Source of the DNA: Pterois miles
Taxonomy: Eukaryota > Chordata > Actinopteri > Perciformes > Scorpaenidae
Reading direction: 5' to 3'
Length of the DNA stretch: 64,000 nt
NCBI GenBank assembly: GCA_947000775.1
Contig: CAMQGK010000047.1
Location: forward strand, 1 to 64,000
Numbering within the stretch: the first letter of the stretch is position 1; each line of letters starts with the position of its first letter. The notes under the pieces were generated by a model, which worked only from the letters and a program-made list of their open reading frames with translations, ran no database searches and had not been told where the DNA came from. The position numbers and the translations under genes are program-made. This document shows, piece by piece, positions 25,501 through 41,400 of this stretch.

Positions 25501-28500
25501 TCAACATGAATTAGTCTTCGTAGTTGATTATTATAGCTGACTCTCTTTGAGACACTGACAGCAGACTTAGAGAAGGATCCACATTCCTGACTTGTTTCTG
25601 ATCTCACAGGACAGGACTCTTCCCGGAGAGTGGACGACAACAGAACCACACCAAGCCAGCAGCATCACACAACCAGTCTGATGTGAGGAAGCTCCAGCAC
25701 CACAGCAGTCCACTCAACACACTGAACCACCTTCAGCTCCACACTTTACACACTGGACTGATGTCATGTTTATATCAGTCAAAAAAACATAAATTCAGCC
25801 ATGTAACATGATCCTGTGTTTAGTCTCATACTGATGTTGGTTAACATGAATCTTCTTCAGTAGTAAATCAGTTGAAGTTTATATAAAACACCATTATTTA
25901 TTAGTGTTTGTACAGAAACTCAGACTGAGTGTTGCTGTAGTTCAGCGGCTCCTTTACACCTTTACATCAATGAAGAAATGCTGATTCCTGACCAGGTCAG
26001 ATGGATGACGGACCACAAGACGGACAGAACGGACGGAAACGCCTGTGTTTTCATGGACGACGTAAGTAAGCTGCACATTAAAGGAACATTTTGTCATTTT
26101 GGGTAATATGAATATTTATTTTCTAGCCAACAGTTAGACAACAAGGTTGGTACCACTGTAAATATGTAGATGCAGCCAGCTTCAGTAGTGTCCAAGATGA
26201 AGCCTACACATGTTTTCCAGACTCATATAACCTGTGACACCACTGATCAATGCAGATTTATTTCAACATGAATTTGTCTTCATAGTTGATCATTATAGCT
26301 GAAGTCTGGGAGTCACTGACAGCAGACTAAGAGAAGGATCCACTTTCCTGACTTGTTTCTGATCTCACAGGACAGGACTCTTCCCGGAGAGTGGACGACA
26401 ACCGAACCACACCAAGCCAGCAGCATCACACAAGCAGTCTGATGTGAGGAAGCTCCAGCACCACAGCAGTCCACTCAACACACTGAACCGCCTTCAGGTC
26501 TTCAGCTTTACACGCTGGACTGATCTCATGTTTATATTTGTCAAAAAAACAAAAACTCAGCCATGTAACATGATCCTGTGTTCTGTGTCATACTGATGTT
26601 GGTTAACATGAATCTTCTTCAGTAGTAAATCAGTTGAAGGTTATATAAAACACCATTATTTATTTGTATTTTTACAGAGACTCAGACTGAGTGTTGCTGT
26701 AGTTCAGCGGCTCCTTTACAACAATGAAGAAATGCTGATTCCCGACCAGGTCAGATGGATGACGGACCACAAGACGGACAGAACGGACGGAAACGCCTGT
26801 GTTTTCATGGACGACGTAAGTAAGCTGCACTCTAAAGGAACATTTTGTCATTTTGGGAAATATGCATATTGATTTTCTAGCCAACAGTTAGACAAGAAGA
26901 TTGTTACCGCAGTAAATATGTAGCTGCAGCCAGCTTCAGTAGTGTCCAAGATGAAGCCTACACATGTTTTCCAGACTCATGTAATCTTTGACACCGCTGA
27001 TTAATGCAGATTTATTTCAACATGAATTAGTCTTCATAGTTGATTATTATAGCTGACTCTCTTTGAGACACTGACAGCAGACTTAGAGAAGGATCCACAT
27101 TCCTGACTTGTTTCTGATCTCACAGGACAGGACTCTTCCCGGAGAGTGGACGACAACAGAACCACACCAAGCCAGCAGCATCACACAACCAGTCTGATGT
27201 GAGGAAGCTCCAGCACCACAGCAGTCCACTCAACACACTGAACCGCCTTCAGCACCACACTTTACACACTGGACTGATCTCATGTTTATATCAGTCAAAA
27301 AAACATAAATTCAGCCATGTAACATGATCCTGTGTTCAGTCTCATACTGATGTTGGTTAACATGAATCTTCTTCAGTAGTAAATCAGTTGAAGGTTATAT
27401 AAAACACCATTATTTATTTGTATTTTTACAGAGACTCAGACTGAGTGTTGCTGTAGTTCAGCGGCTCCTTTACAACAATGAAGAAATGCTGATTCCCGAC
27501 CAGGTCAGATGGATGACGGACCACAAGACGGACAGAACGGACGGAAACGCCTGTGTTTTTATGGACGACGTAAGTAAGCTGCATTCGAAAGGAACATTTT
27601 GTCATTTTGGGAAATATGCATATTGATTTTCTAGCCAACAGTTAGACAAGAAGATTGTTACCGCAGTAAATATGTAGCTGCAGCCAGCTTCAGTAGTGTC
27701 CAAGATGAAGCCTACACATGTTTTCCAGACTCATGTAATCTTTGACACCGCTAATTAATGCAGATATATTTCAACATGAATTAGTCTTCGTAGTTGATTA
27801 TTATAGCTGACTCTCTTTGAGACACTGACAGCAGACTTAGAGAAGGATCCACATTCCTGACTTGTTTCTGATCTCACAGGACAGGACTCTTCCCGGAGAG
27901 TGGACATGAACCGAACCACACCAAGCCAGCAGCATCACACAACCAGTCTGATGTGAGGAAGTTCCAGCACCACAGCAGTCCACTCAACACACTGAACCAC
28001 CTTCAGCTCCACACTGTACACACTGGACTGATCTCATGTTTACATTAGTCAAAAAAACAACAACTCAGCCATGTAACATGATCCTGTGTTCAGTCTCATA
28101 CTGATGTTTGTTAACATGAATCTTCTTCAGTAGTAAATCAGTTGAAGGTTATATAAAACACCATTATTTATTTGTATTTTTAAAGAGACTCAGACTGAGT
28201 GTTACTGGAGTTCAGCGGCTCCTTTACAACAATGAAGAAATGCTGATTCCCGACCAAGTCAGATGGATGACGGACCACAAGACGGACAGAACGGACGGAA
28301 ACGCCTGTGTTTTTATGGACGACGTAAGTAAGCTGCTCTCTAAAGGACCATTTTGTCATTTTGGGAAATATGAATATTGATTTTATAGTCAACAGTTAGA
28401 CAAGACGTTTGTTACCACTGTAAATATGTAGCTGCAGCCAGCTTCAGTAGTATCAAAGATGAAGCCTACACATGTTTTCCAGACTCATGTAATCTGTGAC

Positions 28501-31500
28501 ACCACTGATCAATGCAGATTTATTTCAACATGAATTAGTCTTCATAGTTGATTATTATAGCTGAAGTCTGGGAGACACTGACAGCAGACTAACAGAAGGA
28601 TCCAGATTCCTGACTTGTTTCTGATCTCACAGGACAGGACTCTTCCCGGAGAGTGGACGACAACCGAACCACACCAAGCCAGCAGCATCACACAAGCAGT
28701 CTGATGTGAGGAAGCTCCAGCACCACAGCAGTCCACTCAACACACTGTACCACCTTCAGCTCCACACTTTACACACTGGACTGATGTCATGTTTATATCA
28801 GTCAAAAAAACATAAATTCAGCCATGTAACATGATCCTGTGTTCAGTCTCATACTGATGTTGGTTAAAATGAATCTTCTTCAGTAGTAAATCAGTTGAAG
28901 TTTATATAAAACACCATTATTTATTAGTGTTTGTACAGAGACTCAGACTGAGTGTTGCTGTAGTTCAGTGGTTCCTTTACACCTTTACATCAATGAAGAA
29001 ATGCTGATTCCCGACCAGGTCAGATGGATGACGGACCACAAGACGGACAGAACGGACGGAAACGCCTGTGTTTTTATGGACGACGTAAGTAAGCTGCATT
29101 CGAAAGGAACATTTTGTCATTTTGGGAAATATGCATATTGATTTTCTAGCCAACAGTTAGACAAGAAGATTGTTACCGCAGTAAATATGTAGCTGCAGCC
29201 AGCTTCAGTAGTGTCCAAGATGAAGCCTACACATGTTTTCCAGACTCATGTAATCTTTGACACCGCTAATTAATGCAGATATATTTCAACATGAATTAGT
29301 CTTCGTAGTTGATTATTATAGCTGACTCTCTTTGAGACACTGACAGCAGACTTAGAGAAGGATCCAGATTCCTGACTTGTTTCTGATCTCACAGGACAGG
29401 ACTCTTCCCGGAGAGTGGACGACAACAGAACCACACCAAGCCAGCAGCATCACACAACCAGTCTGATGTGAGGAAGCTCCAGCACCACAGCAGTCCACTC
29501 AACACACTGAACCACCTTCAGCTCCACACTTTACACACTGGACTGATCTCATGTTTATATCAGTCAAAAAAACATAAATTCAGCCATGTAACATGATCCT
29601 GTGTTCAGTCTCATACTGATGTTGGTTAACATGAATCTTCTTCAGTAGTAAATCAGTTGAAGGTTATATAAAACACCATTATTTATTTGTATTTTTACTG
29701 AGACTCAGACTGAGTGTTGCTGTAGTTCAGGAGCTCCTTTACACCTTTGCAACAATGAAGAAATGCTGATTCCCGACCAGGTCAGATGGATGACGGACCA
29801 CAAGACGGACAGAACGGACGGAAACGCCTGTGTTTTTATGGACGACGTAAGTAAGCTGCATTCGAAAGGAACATTTTGTCATTTTGGGAAATATGCATAT
29901 TGATTTTCTAGCCAACAGTTAGACAAGAAGATTGTTACCGCAGTAAATATGTAGCTGCAGCCAGCTTCAGTAGTGTCCAAGATGAAGCCTACACATGTTT
30001 TCCAGACTCATATAACCTGTGACACCACTGATCAATGCAGATTTATTTCAACATGAATTAGTCTTCATAGTTGATTATTATAGCTGAAGTCTGGGAGACA
30101 CTGACAGCAGACTAACAGAAGGATCCAGATTCCTGACTTGTTTCTGATCTCACAGGACAGGACTCTTCCCGGAGAGTGGACGACAACCGAACCACACCAA
30201 GCCAGCAGCATCACACAAGCAGTCTGATGTGAGGAAGCTCCAGCACCACAGCAGTCCACTCAACACACTGAACCGCCTTCAGCACCATACTTTACACACT
30301 GGACTGAGCTCCAGCACCACAGTAGTCCACTCAACACACTGAACCGCCTTCAGCTCCACACTTTACACACTGGACTGATCTCATGTTTATATGAGTCAAA
30401 AAAACAACAACTCAGCCATGTAACATGATCCTGTGTTCAGTCTCATACTGATGTTGGTTAACATGAATCTTCTTCAGTAGTAAATCAGTTGAAGGTTATA
30501 TAAAACACCATTATTTATTTGTATTTTTACAGAGACTCAGACTGAGTGTTGCTGTAGTTCAGCGGCTCCTTTACAACAATGAAGAAATGCTGATTCCCGA
30601 CCAGGTCAGATGGATGACGGACCTCAAGACGGACAGAACGGACGGAAACGCCTGTGTTTTCATGGACGACGTAAGTAAGCTGTACATTAAAGGAAAATTT
30701 TGTCATTTTGGGAAATATGCATATTGATTTTCTAGCCAACAGTTAGACAAGAAGATTGTTACCGCAGTAAATATGTAGCTGCAGCCAGCTTCAGTAGTGT
30801 CCAAGATGAAGCCTACACATGTTTTCCAGACTCATGTAATCTTTGACACCGCTGATTAATGCAGATTTATTTCAACATGAATTAGTCTTCGTAGTTTATT
30901 ATTATAGCTGACTCTCTTTGAGACACTGACAGCAGACTTAGAGAAGGATCCACATTCCTGACTTGTTTCTGATCTCACAGGACAGGACTCTTCCCGGAGA
31001 GTGGACGACAACAGAACCACACCAAGCCAGCAGCATCACACAACCAGTCTGATGTGAGGAAGCTCCAGCACCACAGCAGTCCACTCAACACACTGAACCA
31101 CCTTCAGCTCTTCAGCTTTACACACTGGACTGATCTCATGTTTATATCAGTCAAAAAAACATAAATTCAGCCATGTAACATGATCCTGTGTTCAGTCTCA
31201 TACTGATGTTGGTTAACATGAATCTTCTTCAGTAGTAAATTAATTGAAGGTTATATAAAACACCATTATTTATTTGTATTTTTACTGAGACTCAGACTGA
31301 GTGTTGCTGTAGTTCAGCGGCTCCTTTACATCTTTACAACAATGAAGAAATGCTGATTCCCGACCAGGTCAGATGGATGACGGACCACAAGACGGACAGA
31401 ACGGACGGAAACGCCTGTGTTTTTATGGACGACGTAAGTAAGCTGCATTCGAAAGGAACATTTTGTCATTTTGGGAAATATGCATATTGATTTTCTAGCC

Positions 31501-31559
31501 AACAGTTAGACAAGAAGATTGTTACCGCAGTAAATATGTAGCTGCAGCCAGCTTCAGTA

Positions 31560-32760
31560 GTGTCCAAGATGAAGCCTACACATGTTTTCCAGACTCATGT
31601 AATCTTTGACACCGCTAATTAATGCAGATATATTTCAACATGAATTAGTCTTCGTAGTTGATTATTATAGCTGACTCTCTTTGAGACACTGACAGCAGAC
31701 TTAGAGAAGGATCCACATTCCTGCCTTGTTTCTGATCTCACAGGACAGGACTCTTCCCGGAGAGTGGACATGAACCGAACCACACCAAGCCAGCAGCATC
31801 ACACAACCAGTCTGATGTGAGGAAGTTCCAGCACCACAGCAGTCCACTCAACACACTGAACCACTTTCAGCTCTTCAGCTTTACACGCTGGACTGATCTC
31901 ATGTTTATATGAGTCAAAAAAACATAAATTCAGCCATGTAACATGATCCTGTGTTCAGTCTCAGACTGATTTTGGTTAACATGAATCTTCTTCAGTAGTA
32001 AATCAGTTGAAGGTTATATAAAACACCATTATTTATTTGTATTTTTACAGAGACTCAGACTGAGTGTTGTTGTAGTTCAGCGGCTCCTTTACACCTTTAC
32101 AACAATGAAGAAATGCTGATTCCCGACCAGGTCAGATGGATGACGGACCTCAAGACGGACAGAACGGACGGAAACGCCTGTGTTTTCATGGACGACGTAA
32201 GTAAGCTGCACATTAAAGGAACATTTTGTCATTTTGGGAAATATGAATATTTATTTTCTAGCCAACAGTTAGACAAGAAGGTTGTTACCACAGTAAATAT
32301 GTAGCTGCAGCCAGCTTCAGTAGTGTCCAAGATGAAGCCTACACATGTTTTCCAGACTCATATAACCTGTGACACCATTGATCAATGCAGATTTATTTCA
32401 ACATGAATTAGTCTTCAGAGTTGATTATTATAGCTGAAGTCTGGGAGACACTGACAGCAGACTAACAGAAGGATCCAGATTCCTGACTTGTTTCTGATCT
32501 CACAGGACAGGACTCTTCCCGGAAAGTGGACGACAACCGAACCACACCAAGCCAGCAGCATCACACAACCAGTCTGATGTGAGGAAGCTCCAGCACCACA
32601 GCAGTCCACTCAACACACTGAACCGCCTTCAGCACCACACTTTACACACTGGACTGATCTCATGTTTATATCAGTCAAAAAAACATAAATTCAGCCATGT
32701 AACATGATCCTGTGTTCAGTCTCATACTGATGTTGGTTAACATGAATCTTCTTCAGTAGT
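31560..32760 (+). repeat. Higher-order block, copied at 33837-35037
   Basis: The sequence repeats at an offset of 2,277 bp (three units). Both copies carry the otherwise rare CTGCCTTGTTTC variant and the GTGTTGTTGTAG exon A variant. The exon A region at 34328 is matched again near 46158 (offset 11,822 between equivalent positions), so this haplotype was copied at least twice. Confidence 0.8.
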
Positions 32761-35065
32761 AAATCAGTTGAAGTTTATATAAAACACCATTATTTATTTG
32801 TATTTTTACAGAGACTCAGACTGAGTGTTGCTGTAGTTCAGCGGCTCCTTTACATCTTTACAACAATGAAGAAATGCTGATTCCCGACCAGGTCAGATGG
32901 ATGACAGACCACAAGACGGACAGAACGGACGGAAACGCCTGTGTTTTTATGGACGACGTAAGTAAGCTGCTCTCTAAAGGAACATTTTTTCATTTTGGGA
33001 AATATGAATATTGATTTTATAGTCAACAGTTAGACAAGACGTTTGTTACCACTGTAAATATGTAGCTGCAGCCAGCTTCTGTAGTATCAAAGATGAAGCC
33101 TACACATGTTTTCCAGACTCATATAACCTATGACACCACTGATCAATGCAGATTTATTTCAACATGAATTAGTCTTCATAGTTGATTATTATAGCTGAAG
33201 TCTGGGAGACACTGACAGCAGACTAACAGAAGGATCCAGATTTCTGACTTGTTTCTGATCTCACAGGACAGGACTCTTCCCGGAGAGTGGACATGAACCG
33301 AACCACACCAAGCCAGCAGCATCACACAACCAGTCTGATGTGAGGAAGCTCCAGCACCACAGCAGTCCACTCAACACACTGAACCGCCTTCAGCTCCACA
33401 CTTTACACACTGGACTGATCTCAAGTTTATATGAGTCAAAAAAACATAAATTCAGCCATGTAACATGATCCTGTGTTCAGTCTCAGACTGATTTTGGTTA
33501 ACATGAATCTTCTTCAGTAGTAAATCAGTTGAAGGTTATATAAAACACCATTATTTATTTGTATTTTTACAAAGACTCAGACTGAGTGTTGCTGTAGTTC
33601 AGCGGCTCCTTTACAACAATGAAGAAATGCTGATTCCCGACCAGGTCAGATGGATGACGGACCTCAAGACGGACAGAACGGACGGAAACGCCTGTGTTTT
33701 CATGGACGACGTAAGTAAGCTGCACTCTAAAGGAACATTTTGTCATTTTGGGAAATATGCATATTGATTTTCTAGCCAACAGTTAGACAAGAAGATTGTT
33801 ACCGCAGTAAATATGTAGCTGCAGCCAGCTTCAGTAGTGTCCAAGATGAAGCCTACACATGTTTTCCAGACTCATGTAATCTTTGACACCGCTGATTAAT
33901 GCAGATATATTTCAACATGAATTAGTCTTCGTAGTTGATTATTATAGCTGACTCTCTTTGAGACACTGACAGCAGACTTAGAGAAGGATCCACATTCCTG
34001 CCTTGTTTCTGATCTCACAGGACAGGACTCTTCCCGGAGAGTGGACATGAACCGAACCACACCAAGCCAGCAGCATCACACAACCAGTCTGATGTGAGGA
34101 AGTTCCAGCACCACAGCAGTCCACTCAACACACTGAACCACTTTCAGCTCTTCAGCTTTACACGCTGGACTGATCTCATGTTTATATGAGTCAAAAAAAC
34201 ATAAATTCAGCCATGTAACATGATCCTGTGTTCAGTCTCAGACTGATTTTGGTTAACATGAATCTTCTTCAGTAGTAAATCAGTTGAAGGTTATATAAAA
34301 CACCATTATTTATTTGTATTTTTACAGAGACTCAGACTGAGTGTTGTTGTAGTTCAGCGGCTCCTTTACACCTTTACAACAATGAAGAAATGCTGATTCC
34401 CGACCAGGTCAGATGGATGACGGACCTCAAGACGGACAGAACGGACGGAAACGCCTGTGTTTTCATGGACGACGTAAGTAAGCTGCACATTAAAGGAACA
34501 TTTTGTCATTTTGGGAAATATGAATATTTATTTTCTAGCCAACAGTTAGACAAGAAGGTTGGTACCACTGTAAATATGTAGCTGCAGCCAGCTTCAGTAG
34601 TGTCCAAGATGAAGCCTACACATGTTTTCCAGACTCATATAACCTATGACACCACTGATCAATGCAGATTTATTTCAACATGAATTAGTCTTCATAGTTG
34701 ATTATTATAGCTGAAGTCTGGGAGACACTGACAGCAGACTAACAGAAGGATCCAGATTCCTGACTTGTTTCTGATCTCACAGGACAGGACTCTTCCCGGA
34801 GAGTGGACGACAACAGAACCACACCAAGCCAGCAGCATCACACAACCAGTCTGATGTGAGGAAGCTCCAGCACCACAGCAGTCCACTCAACACACTGAAC
34901 CGCCTTCAGCACCACACTTTACACACTGGACTGATCTCATGTTTATATCAGTCAAAAAAACATAAATTCAGCCATGTAACATGATCCTGTGTTCAGTCTC
35001 ATGCTGATGTTGGTTAACATGAATCTTCTTCAGTAGTAAATCAGTTGAAGTTTATATAAAACACA

Positions 35066-35410
35066 TTTTTGTTTTTTGGCTAGCTGGGTTGGTTCAGCGG
35101 CTCGGGGGCAGGAGAGGGGAAAGCGGAGAAGGCGGACGCCTGTGTGGGGGTGGGAAGGTGATGTGAAGGAAGGGCGTTGTGGGGTGGTTAAGATGAGCCT
35201 TGAGCTATTCTGCTGTGGTAGTTGTTAGGGTGATGGGTGAGAGCTAGAGAAGGATAATCTGATTGGATTACAGGACAGGCTTTCCGGAGAGTGGACGGAA
35301 CGACACACAGCAAGATCAAAAGTTGTGTGGGGCTAGAGGTCCACTAAATGAACCGCCTTGCCCTTCACACTGGATGTGTGAATGGTTGTGTGTGTTGTGG
35401 TAAATGAATT
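35066..35410 (+). repeat. Damaged repeat unit rich in G runs
   Basis: Pieces of exon A (GTTCAGCGGCTC, GCCTGTGT), of exon B (TTTCCGGAGAGTGGACG) and of the intron occur in the right order, with G-rich filler and large deletions between them. The unit is about 400 bp where 755 is expected. Confidence 0.7.
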
Positions 35411-38400
35411 TTCAGTAGTAAATCAGTTGAAGGTTATATAAAACACCATTATTTATTTGTATTTTTACAGAGACTCAGACTGAGTGTTGCTGTAGTTCAG
35501 CGGCTCCTTTACACCAATGAAGAAATGCTGATTCCCGACCAGGTCAGATGGATGACGGACCACAAGACGGACAGAACGGACGGAAACGCCTGTGTTTTTA
35601 TGGACGACGTAAGTAAGCTGCACTCTAAAGGAACATTTTGTCATTTTGGGAAATATGCATATTGATTTTCTAGCCAACAGTTAGACAAGAAGATTGTTAC
35701 CGCAGTAAATATGTAGCTGCAGCCAGCTTCAGTAGTGTCCAAGACGAAGCCTACACATGTTTTCCAGACTCATGTAATCTTTGACACCGCTGATTAATGC
35801 AGATATATTTCAACATGAATTAGTCTTCGTAGTTGATTATTATAGCTGACTCTCTTTGAGACACTGACAGCAGACTTAGAGAAGGATCCACATTCCTGAC
35901 TTGTTTCTGATCTCACAGGACAGGACTCTTCCCGGAGAGTGGACATGAACCGAACCACACCAAGCCAGCAGCATCACACAACCAGTCTGATGTGAGGAAG
36001 CTCCAGCACCACAGCAGTCCACTTAACACACTGAACCGCCTTCAGCTCCACGCTTTACACACTACACTGATCTCATGTTTATATCACTCAAAAAAACATA
36101 AATTCAGCCATGTAACATGATCCTGTGTTCAGTCTCATACTGATGTTGGTTAAAATGAATCTTCTTCAGTAGTAAATCAGTTGAAGGTTATATAAAACAC
36201 CATTATTTATTTGTGTTCTTACAGCGACTCAGACTGAGTGTTGCTGTAGTTCAGCGGCTCCTTTACATCTTTACAACAATGAAGAAATGCTGATTCCCGA
36301 CCAGGTCAGATGGATGACGGACCACAAGACGGACAGAACGGACGGAAACGCCTGTGTTTTCCTGGACGACCTAAGTAAGCTGCTCTCTAAAGGAAAATTT
36401 TTTTCCTTTTGGGACATATGCATATTGATTTTCTAGCCAACACTTAGACAAGAAGATTGTTCCCACAGTAAATATGTAGCTGCAGCCAGCTTCAGTAGTG
36501 TCCAAGATGAAGCCTACACATGTTTTCCAGACTCATATAACCTGTGACACCACTGATCAATGCAGATTTATTTCAACATGAATTAGTCTTCATAGTTGAT
36601 CATTATAGCTGAATCTCTGGGAGTCACTGACAGCAGACTAAGAGAAGGATCCACATTCCTGACTTGTTTCTGATCTCACAGGACAGGACTCTTCCCGGAG
36701 AGTGGACGACAACAGAACCACACCAAGCCAGCAGCATCACACAACCAGTCTGATGTGAGGAAGTTCCAGCACCACAGCAGTCCACTCAACACACTGAACC
36801 ACCTTCAGCTCCACACTTTACACACTGGACTGATCTCATGTTTATATCAGTCAAAAAAACATAAATTCAGCCATGTAACATGATCCTGTATTCAGTCTCA
36901 TACTGATGTTGGTTAACATGAATCTTCTTCAGTAGTAAATCAGTTGAAGTTTATATAAAACACCATTATTTATTAGTGTTTGTACAGAGACTCAGACTGA
37001 GTGTTGCTGTAGTTCAGCGGCTCCTTTACAACAATGAAGAAATGCTGATTCCCGACCAGGTCAGATGGATGACGGACCACAAGACGGACAGAACAGACGG
37101 AAACGCCTGTGTTTTTATGGACGACGTAAGTAAGCTGCACTCTAAAGGAACATTTTGTCATTTTGGGAAATATGAATATTGATTTTATAGTGAACAGTTA
37201 GACAAGACGTTTGTTACCACTGTAAATATGTAGCTGCAGCCAGCTTCAGTAGTATCAAAGATGAAGCCTACACATGTTTTCCAGACTCATATAACCTATG
37301 ACACCACTGATCAATGCAGATTTATTTCAACATGAATTGGTCTTCATAGTTGATTATTATAGCTGAAGTCTGGGAGACACTGACAGCAGACTAAGAGAAG
37401 GATCCAGATTTCTGACTTGTTTCTGATCTCACAGGACAGGACTCTTCCCGGAGAGTGGACATGAACCGAACCACACCAAGCCAGCAGCATCACACAACCA
37501 GTCTGATGTGAGGAAGCTCCAGCACCACAGCAGTCCACTCAACACACTGAACCGCCTTCAGCTCCACACTGTACACACTGGACTGATCTCATGTTTATAT
37601 GAGTCAAAAAAACATAAATTCAGCCATGTAACATGATCCTGTGTTCAGTCTCAGACTGATTTTGGTTAACATGAATCTTCTTCAGTAGTAAATCAGTTGA
37701 AGGTTATATAAAACACCATTATTTATTTGTATTTTTACAGAGACTCAGACTGAGTGTTGCTGTAGTTCAGCGGCTCCTTTACAACAATGAAGAAATGCTG
37801 ATTCCCGACCAGGTCAGATGGATGACGGACCTCAAGACAGACAGAACGGACGGAAACGCCTGTGTTTTCATGGACGACGCAAGTAAGCTGCACATTAAAG
37901 GAACATTTTGTCATTTTGGGAAATATGAATATTGATTTTCTAGCCAACAGTTAGACAACAAGGTTGGTACCACTGTAAATATGTAGCTGCAGCCAGCTTC
38001 AGTAGTATCAAAGATGAAGCCTACACATGTTTTCCAGACTCATATAACCTGTGACACCACTGATCAATGCAGATTTATTTCAACATGAATTAGTCTTCAT
38101 AGTTGATCATTATAGCTGAAGTCTGGGAGTCACTGACAGCAGACTAAGAGAAGGATCCACATTCCTGACTTGTTTCTGATCTCACAGGACAGGACTCTTC
38201 CCGGAGAGTGGACGACAACCGAACCACACCAAGCCAGCAGCATCACACAAGCAGTCTGATGTGAGGAAGCTCCAGCACCACAGCAGTCCACTCAACACAC
38301 TGAACCGCCTTCAGCACCATACTTTACACACTGGACTGATCTCATGTTTATATCAGTCAAAAAAACATAAATTCAGCCATGTAACATGATCCTGTGTTCA

Positions 38401-41400
38401 GTCTCATACTGATGTTGGTTAACATGAATCTTCTTCAGTAGTAAATCAGTTGAAGGTTATATAAAACACCATTATTTATTTGTATTTTTACTGAGACTCA
38501 GACTGAGTGTTGCTGTAGTTCAGGAGCTCCTTTACACCTTTACAACAATGAAGAAATTCTGATTCCCGACCCGGTCAGATGGATGACGGACCACAAGACG
38601 GACAGAACGGAGGGAAACGCCTGTGTTTTTATGGACGACGTAAGTAAGCTGCTCTCTAAAGGAACATTTTGTAATTTTGGGAAATATGAATATTGATTTT
38701 ATAGCCAACAGTTAGACAAGACGTTTGTTACCACTGTAAATATGTAGCTGCAGCCAGCTTCAGTAGTGTCAAAGATGAAGCCTACACATGTTTTCCAGAC
38801 TCATGTAATCTGTGACACCACTGATCAATGCAGATTTATTTCAACATGAAGTAGTCTTCATAGTTGATTATTATAGCTGAATCTCTGGGAGACACTGATA
38901 GCAGACTAAGAGACGGATCCAGATTTCTGACTTGTTTCTGATCTCACAGGACAGGACTCTTCCCGGAGAGTGGACATGAACCGAACCACACCAAGCCAGC
39001 AGCATCACACAACCAGTCTGATGTGAGGAAGCTCCAGCACCACAGCAGTCCACTCAACACACTGAACCGCCTTCAGCTCCACACTTTACACACTGGACTG
39101 ATCTCATGTTTATATGAGTCAAAAAAACATAAATTCAGCCATGTAACATGATCCTGTGTTCAGTCTCATACTGATGTTGGTTAACATGAATCTTCTTCAG
39201 TAGTAAATCAGTTGAAGGTTATATAAAACACCATTATTTATTTGTATTTTTACAGAGACTCAGACTGAGTGTTGCTGTAGTTCAGCGGCTCCTTTACACC
39301 AATGAAGAAATGCTGATTCCCGACCAGGTCAGATGGATGACGGACCACAAGACGGACAGAACGGACGGAAACGCCTGTGTTTTTATGGACGACGTAAGTA
39401 AGCTGCATTCGAAAGGAACAGTTTGTCATTTTGGGAAATATGCATATTGATTTTCTAGCCAACAGTTAGACAAGACGATTGTTACCGCAGTAAATATGTA
39501 GCTGCAGCCAGCTTCAGTAGTGTCCAAGATGAAGCCTACACATGTTTTCCAGACTCATGTAATCTTTGACACCGCTGATTAATGCAGATATATTTCAACA
39601 TGAATTAGTCTTCGTAGTTGATTATTATAGCTGACTCTCTTTGAGACACTGACAGCAGACTTAGAGAAGGATCCACATTCCTGACTTGTTTCTGATCTCA
39701 CAGGACAGGACTCTTCCCGGAGAGTGGACGACAACCGAACCACACCAAGCCAGCAGCATCACACAACCAGTCTGATGTGAGGAAGCTCCAGCACCACAGC
39801 AGTCCACTTAACACACTGAACCGCCTTCAGCTCCACGCTTTACACACTGGACTGATGTCATGTTTATATCACTCAAAAAAACATAAATTCAGCCATGTAA
39901 CATGATCCTGTGTTCAGTCTCATACTGATGTTGGTTAAAATGAATCTTCTTCAGTAGTAAATCAGTTGAAGTTTATATAAAACACCATTATTTATTAGTG
40001 TTTGTACAGAGACTCAGACTGAGTGTTGCTGTAGTTCAGCGGCTCCTTTACATCAATGAAGAAATGCTGATTCCTGACCAGGTCAGATGGATGACGGACC
40101 ACAAGACGGACAGAACGGACGGAAACGCCTGTGTTTTTATGGACGACGTAAGTAAGCTGCTCTCTAAGGGAACATTTTGTCATTTTGGGAAATATGAATA
40201 TTGATTTTATAGCCAACAGTTAGACAAGACGTTTGTTACCACTGTAAATATGTAGCTGCAGCCAGCTTCAGTAGTGTCAAAGATGAAGCCTACACATGTT
40301 TTCCAGACTCATATAACCTATGACACCACTGATCAATGCAGATTTATTTCAACATGAATTAGTCTTCGTAGTTGATTATTATAGCTGACTCTCTTTGAGA
40401 CACTGACAGCAGACTGAGAGAAGGATCCAGATTCCTGACTTGTTTCTGATCTCACAGGACAGGACTCTTCCCGGAGAGTGGACGACAACCGAACCACACC
40501 AAGCCAGCAGCATCACACAACCAGTCTGATGTGAGGAAGCTCCAGCACCACAGCAGTCCACTTAACACACTGAACCGCCTTCAGCTCCACACTTTACACA
40601 CTGAACTGATGTCATGTTTATATCACTCAAAAAAACATAAATTCAGCCATGTAACATGATCCTGTGTTCAGTCTCATACTGATGTTGGTTAACATGAATC
40701 TTCTTCAGTAGTAAATCAGTTGAAGGTTATATAAAACACCATTATTTATTTGTGTTTTTACAGCGACTCAGACTGAGTGTTGCTGTAGTTCAGCGGCTCC
40801 TTTACATCTTTACAACAATGAAGAAATGCTGATTCCCGACCAGGTCAGATGGATGACGGACCACAAGACGGACAGAACGGACGGAAACGCCTGTGTTTTC
40901 CTGGACGACCTAAGTAAGCTGCTCTCTAAAGGAACATTTTGTCATTTTGGGAGATATGCATATTGATTTTCTAGCCAACACTTAGACAAGAAGATTGTTC
41001 CCACAGTAAATATGTAGCTGCAGCCAGCTTCAATAGTGTCCAAGATGAAGCCTACACATGTTTTCCAGACTCATATAACCTGTGACACCACTGATCAATG
41101 CAGATTTATTTCAACATGAATTAGTCTTCATAGTTGATCATTATAGCTGAATCTCTGGGAGTCACTGACAGCAGACTAAGAGAAGGATCCACATTCCTGA
41201 CTTGTTTCTGATCTCACAGGACAGGACTCTTCCCGGAGAGTGGACGACAACAGAACCACACCAAGCCAGCAGCATCACACAACCAGTCTGATGTGAGGAA
41301 GTTCCAGCACCACAGCAGTCCACTCAACACACTGAACCGCCTTCAGCACCATACTTTACACACTGGACTGAGCTCCAGCACCACAGCAGTCCACTCAACA

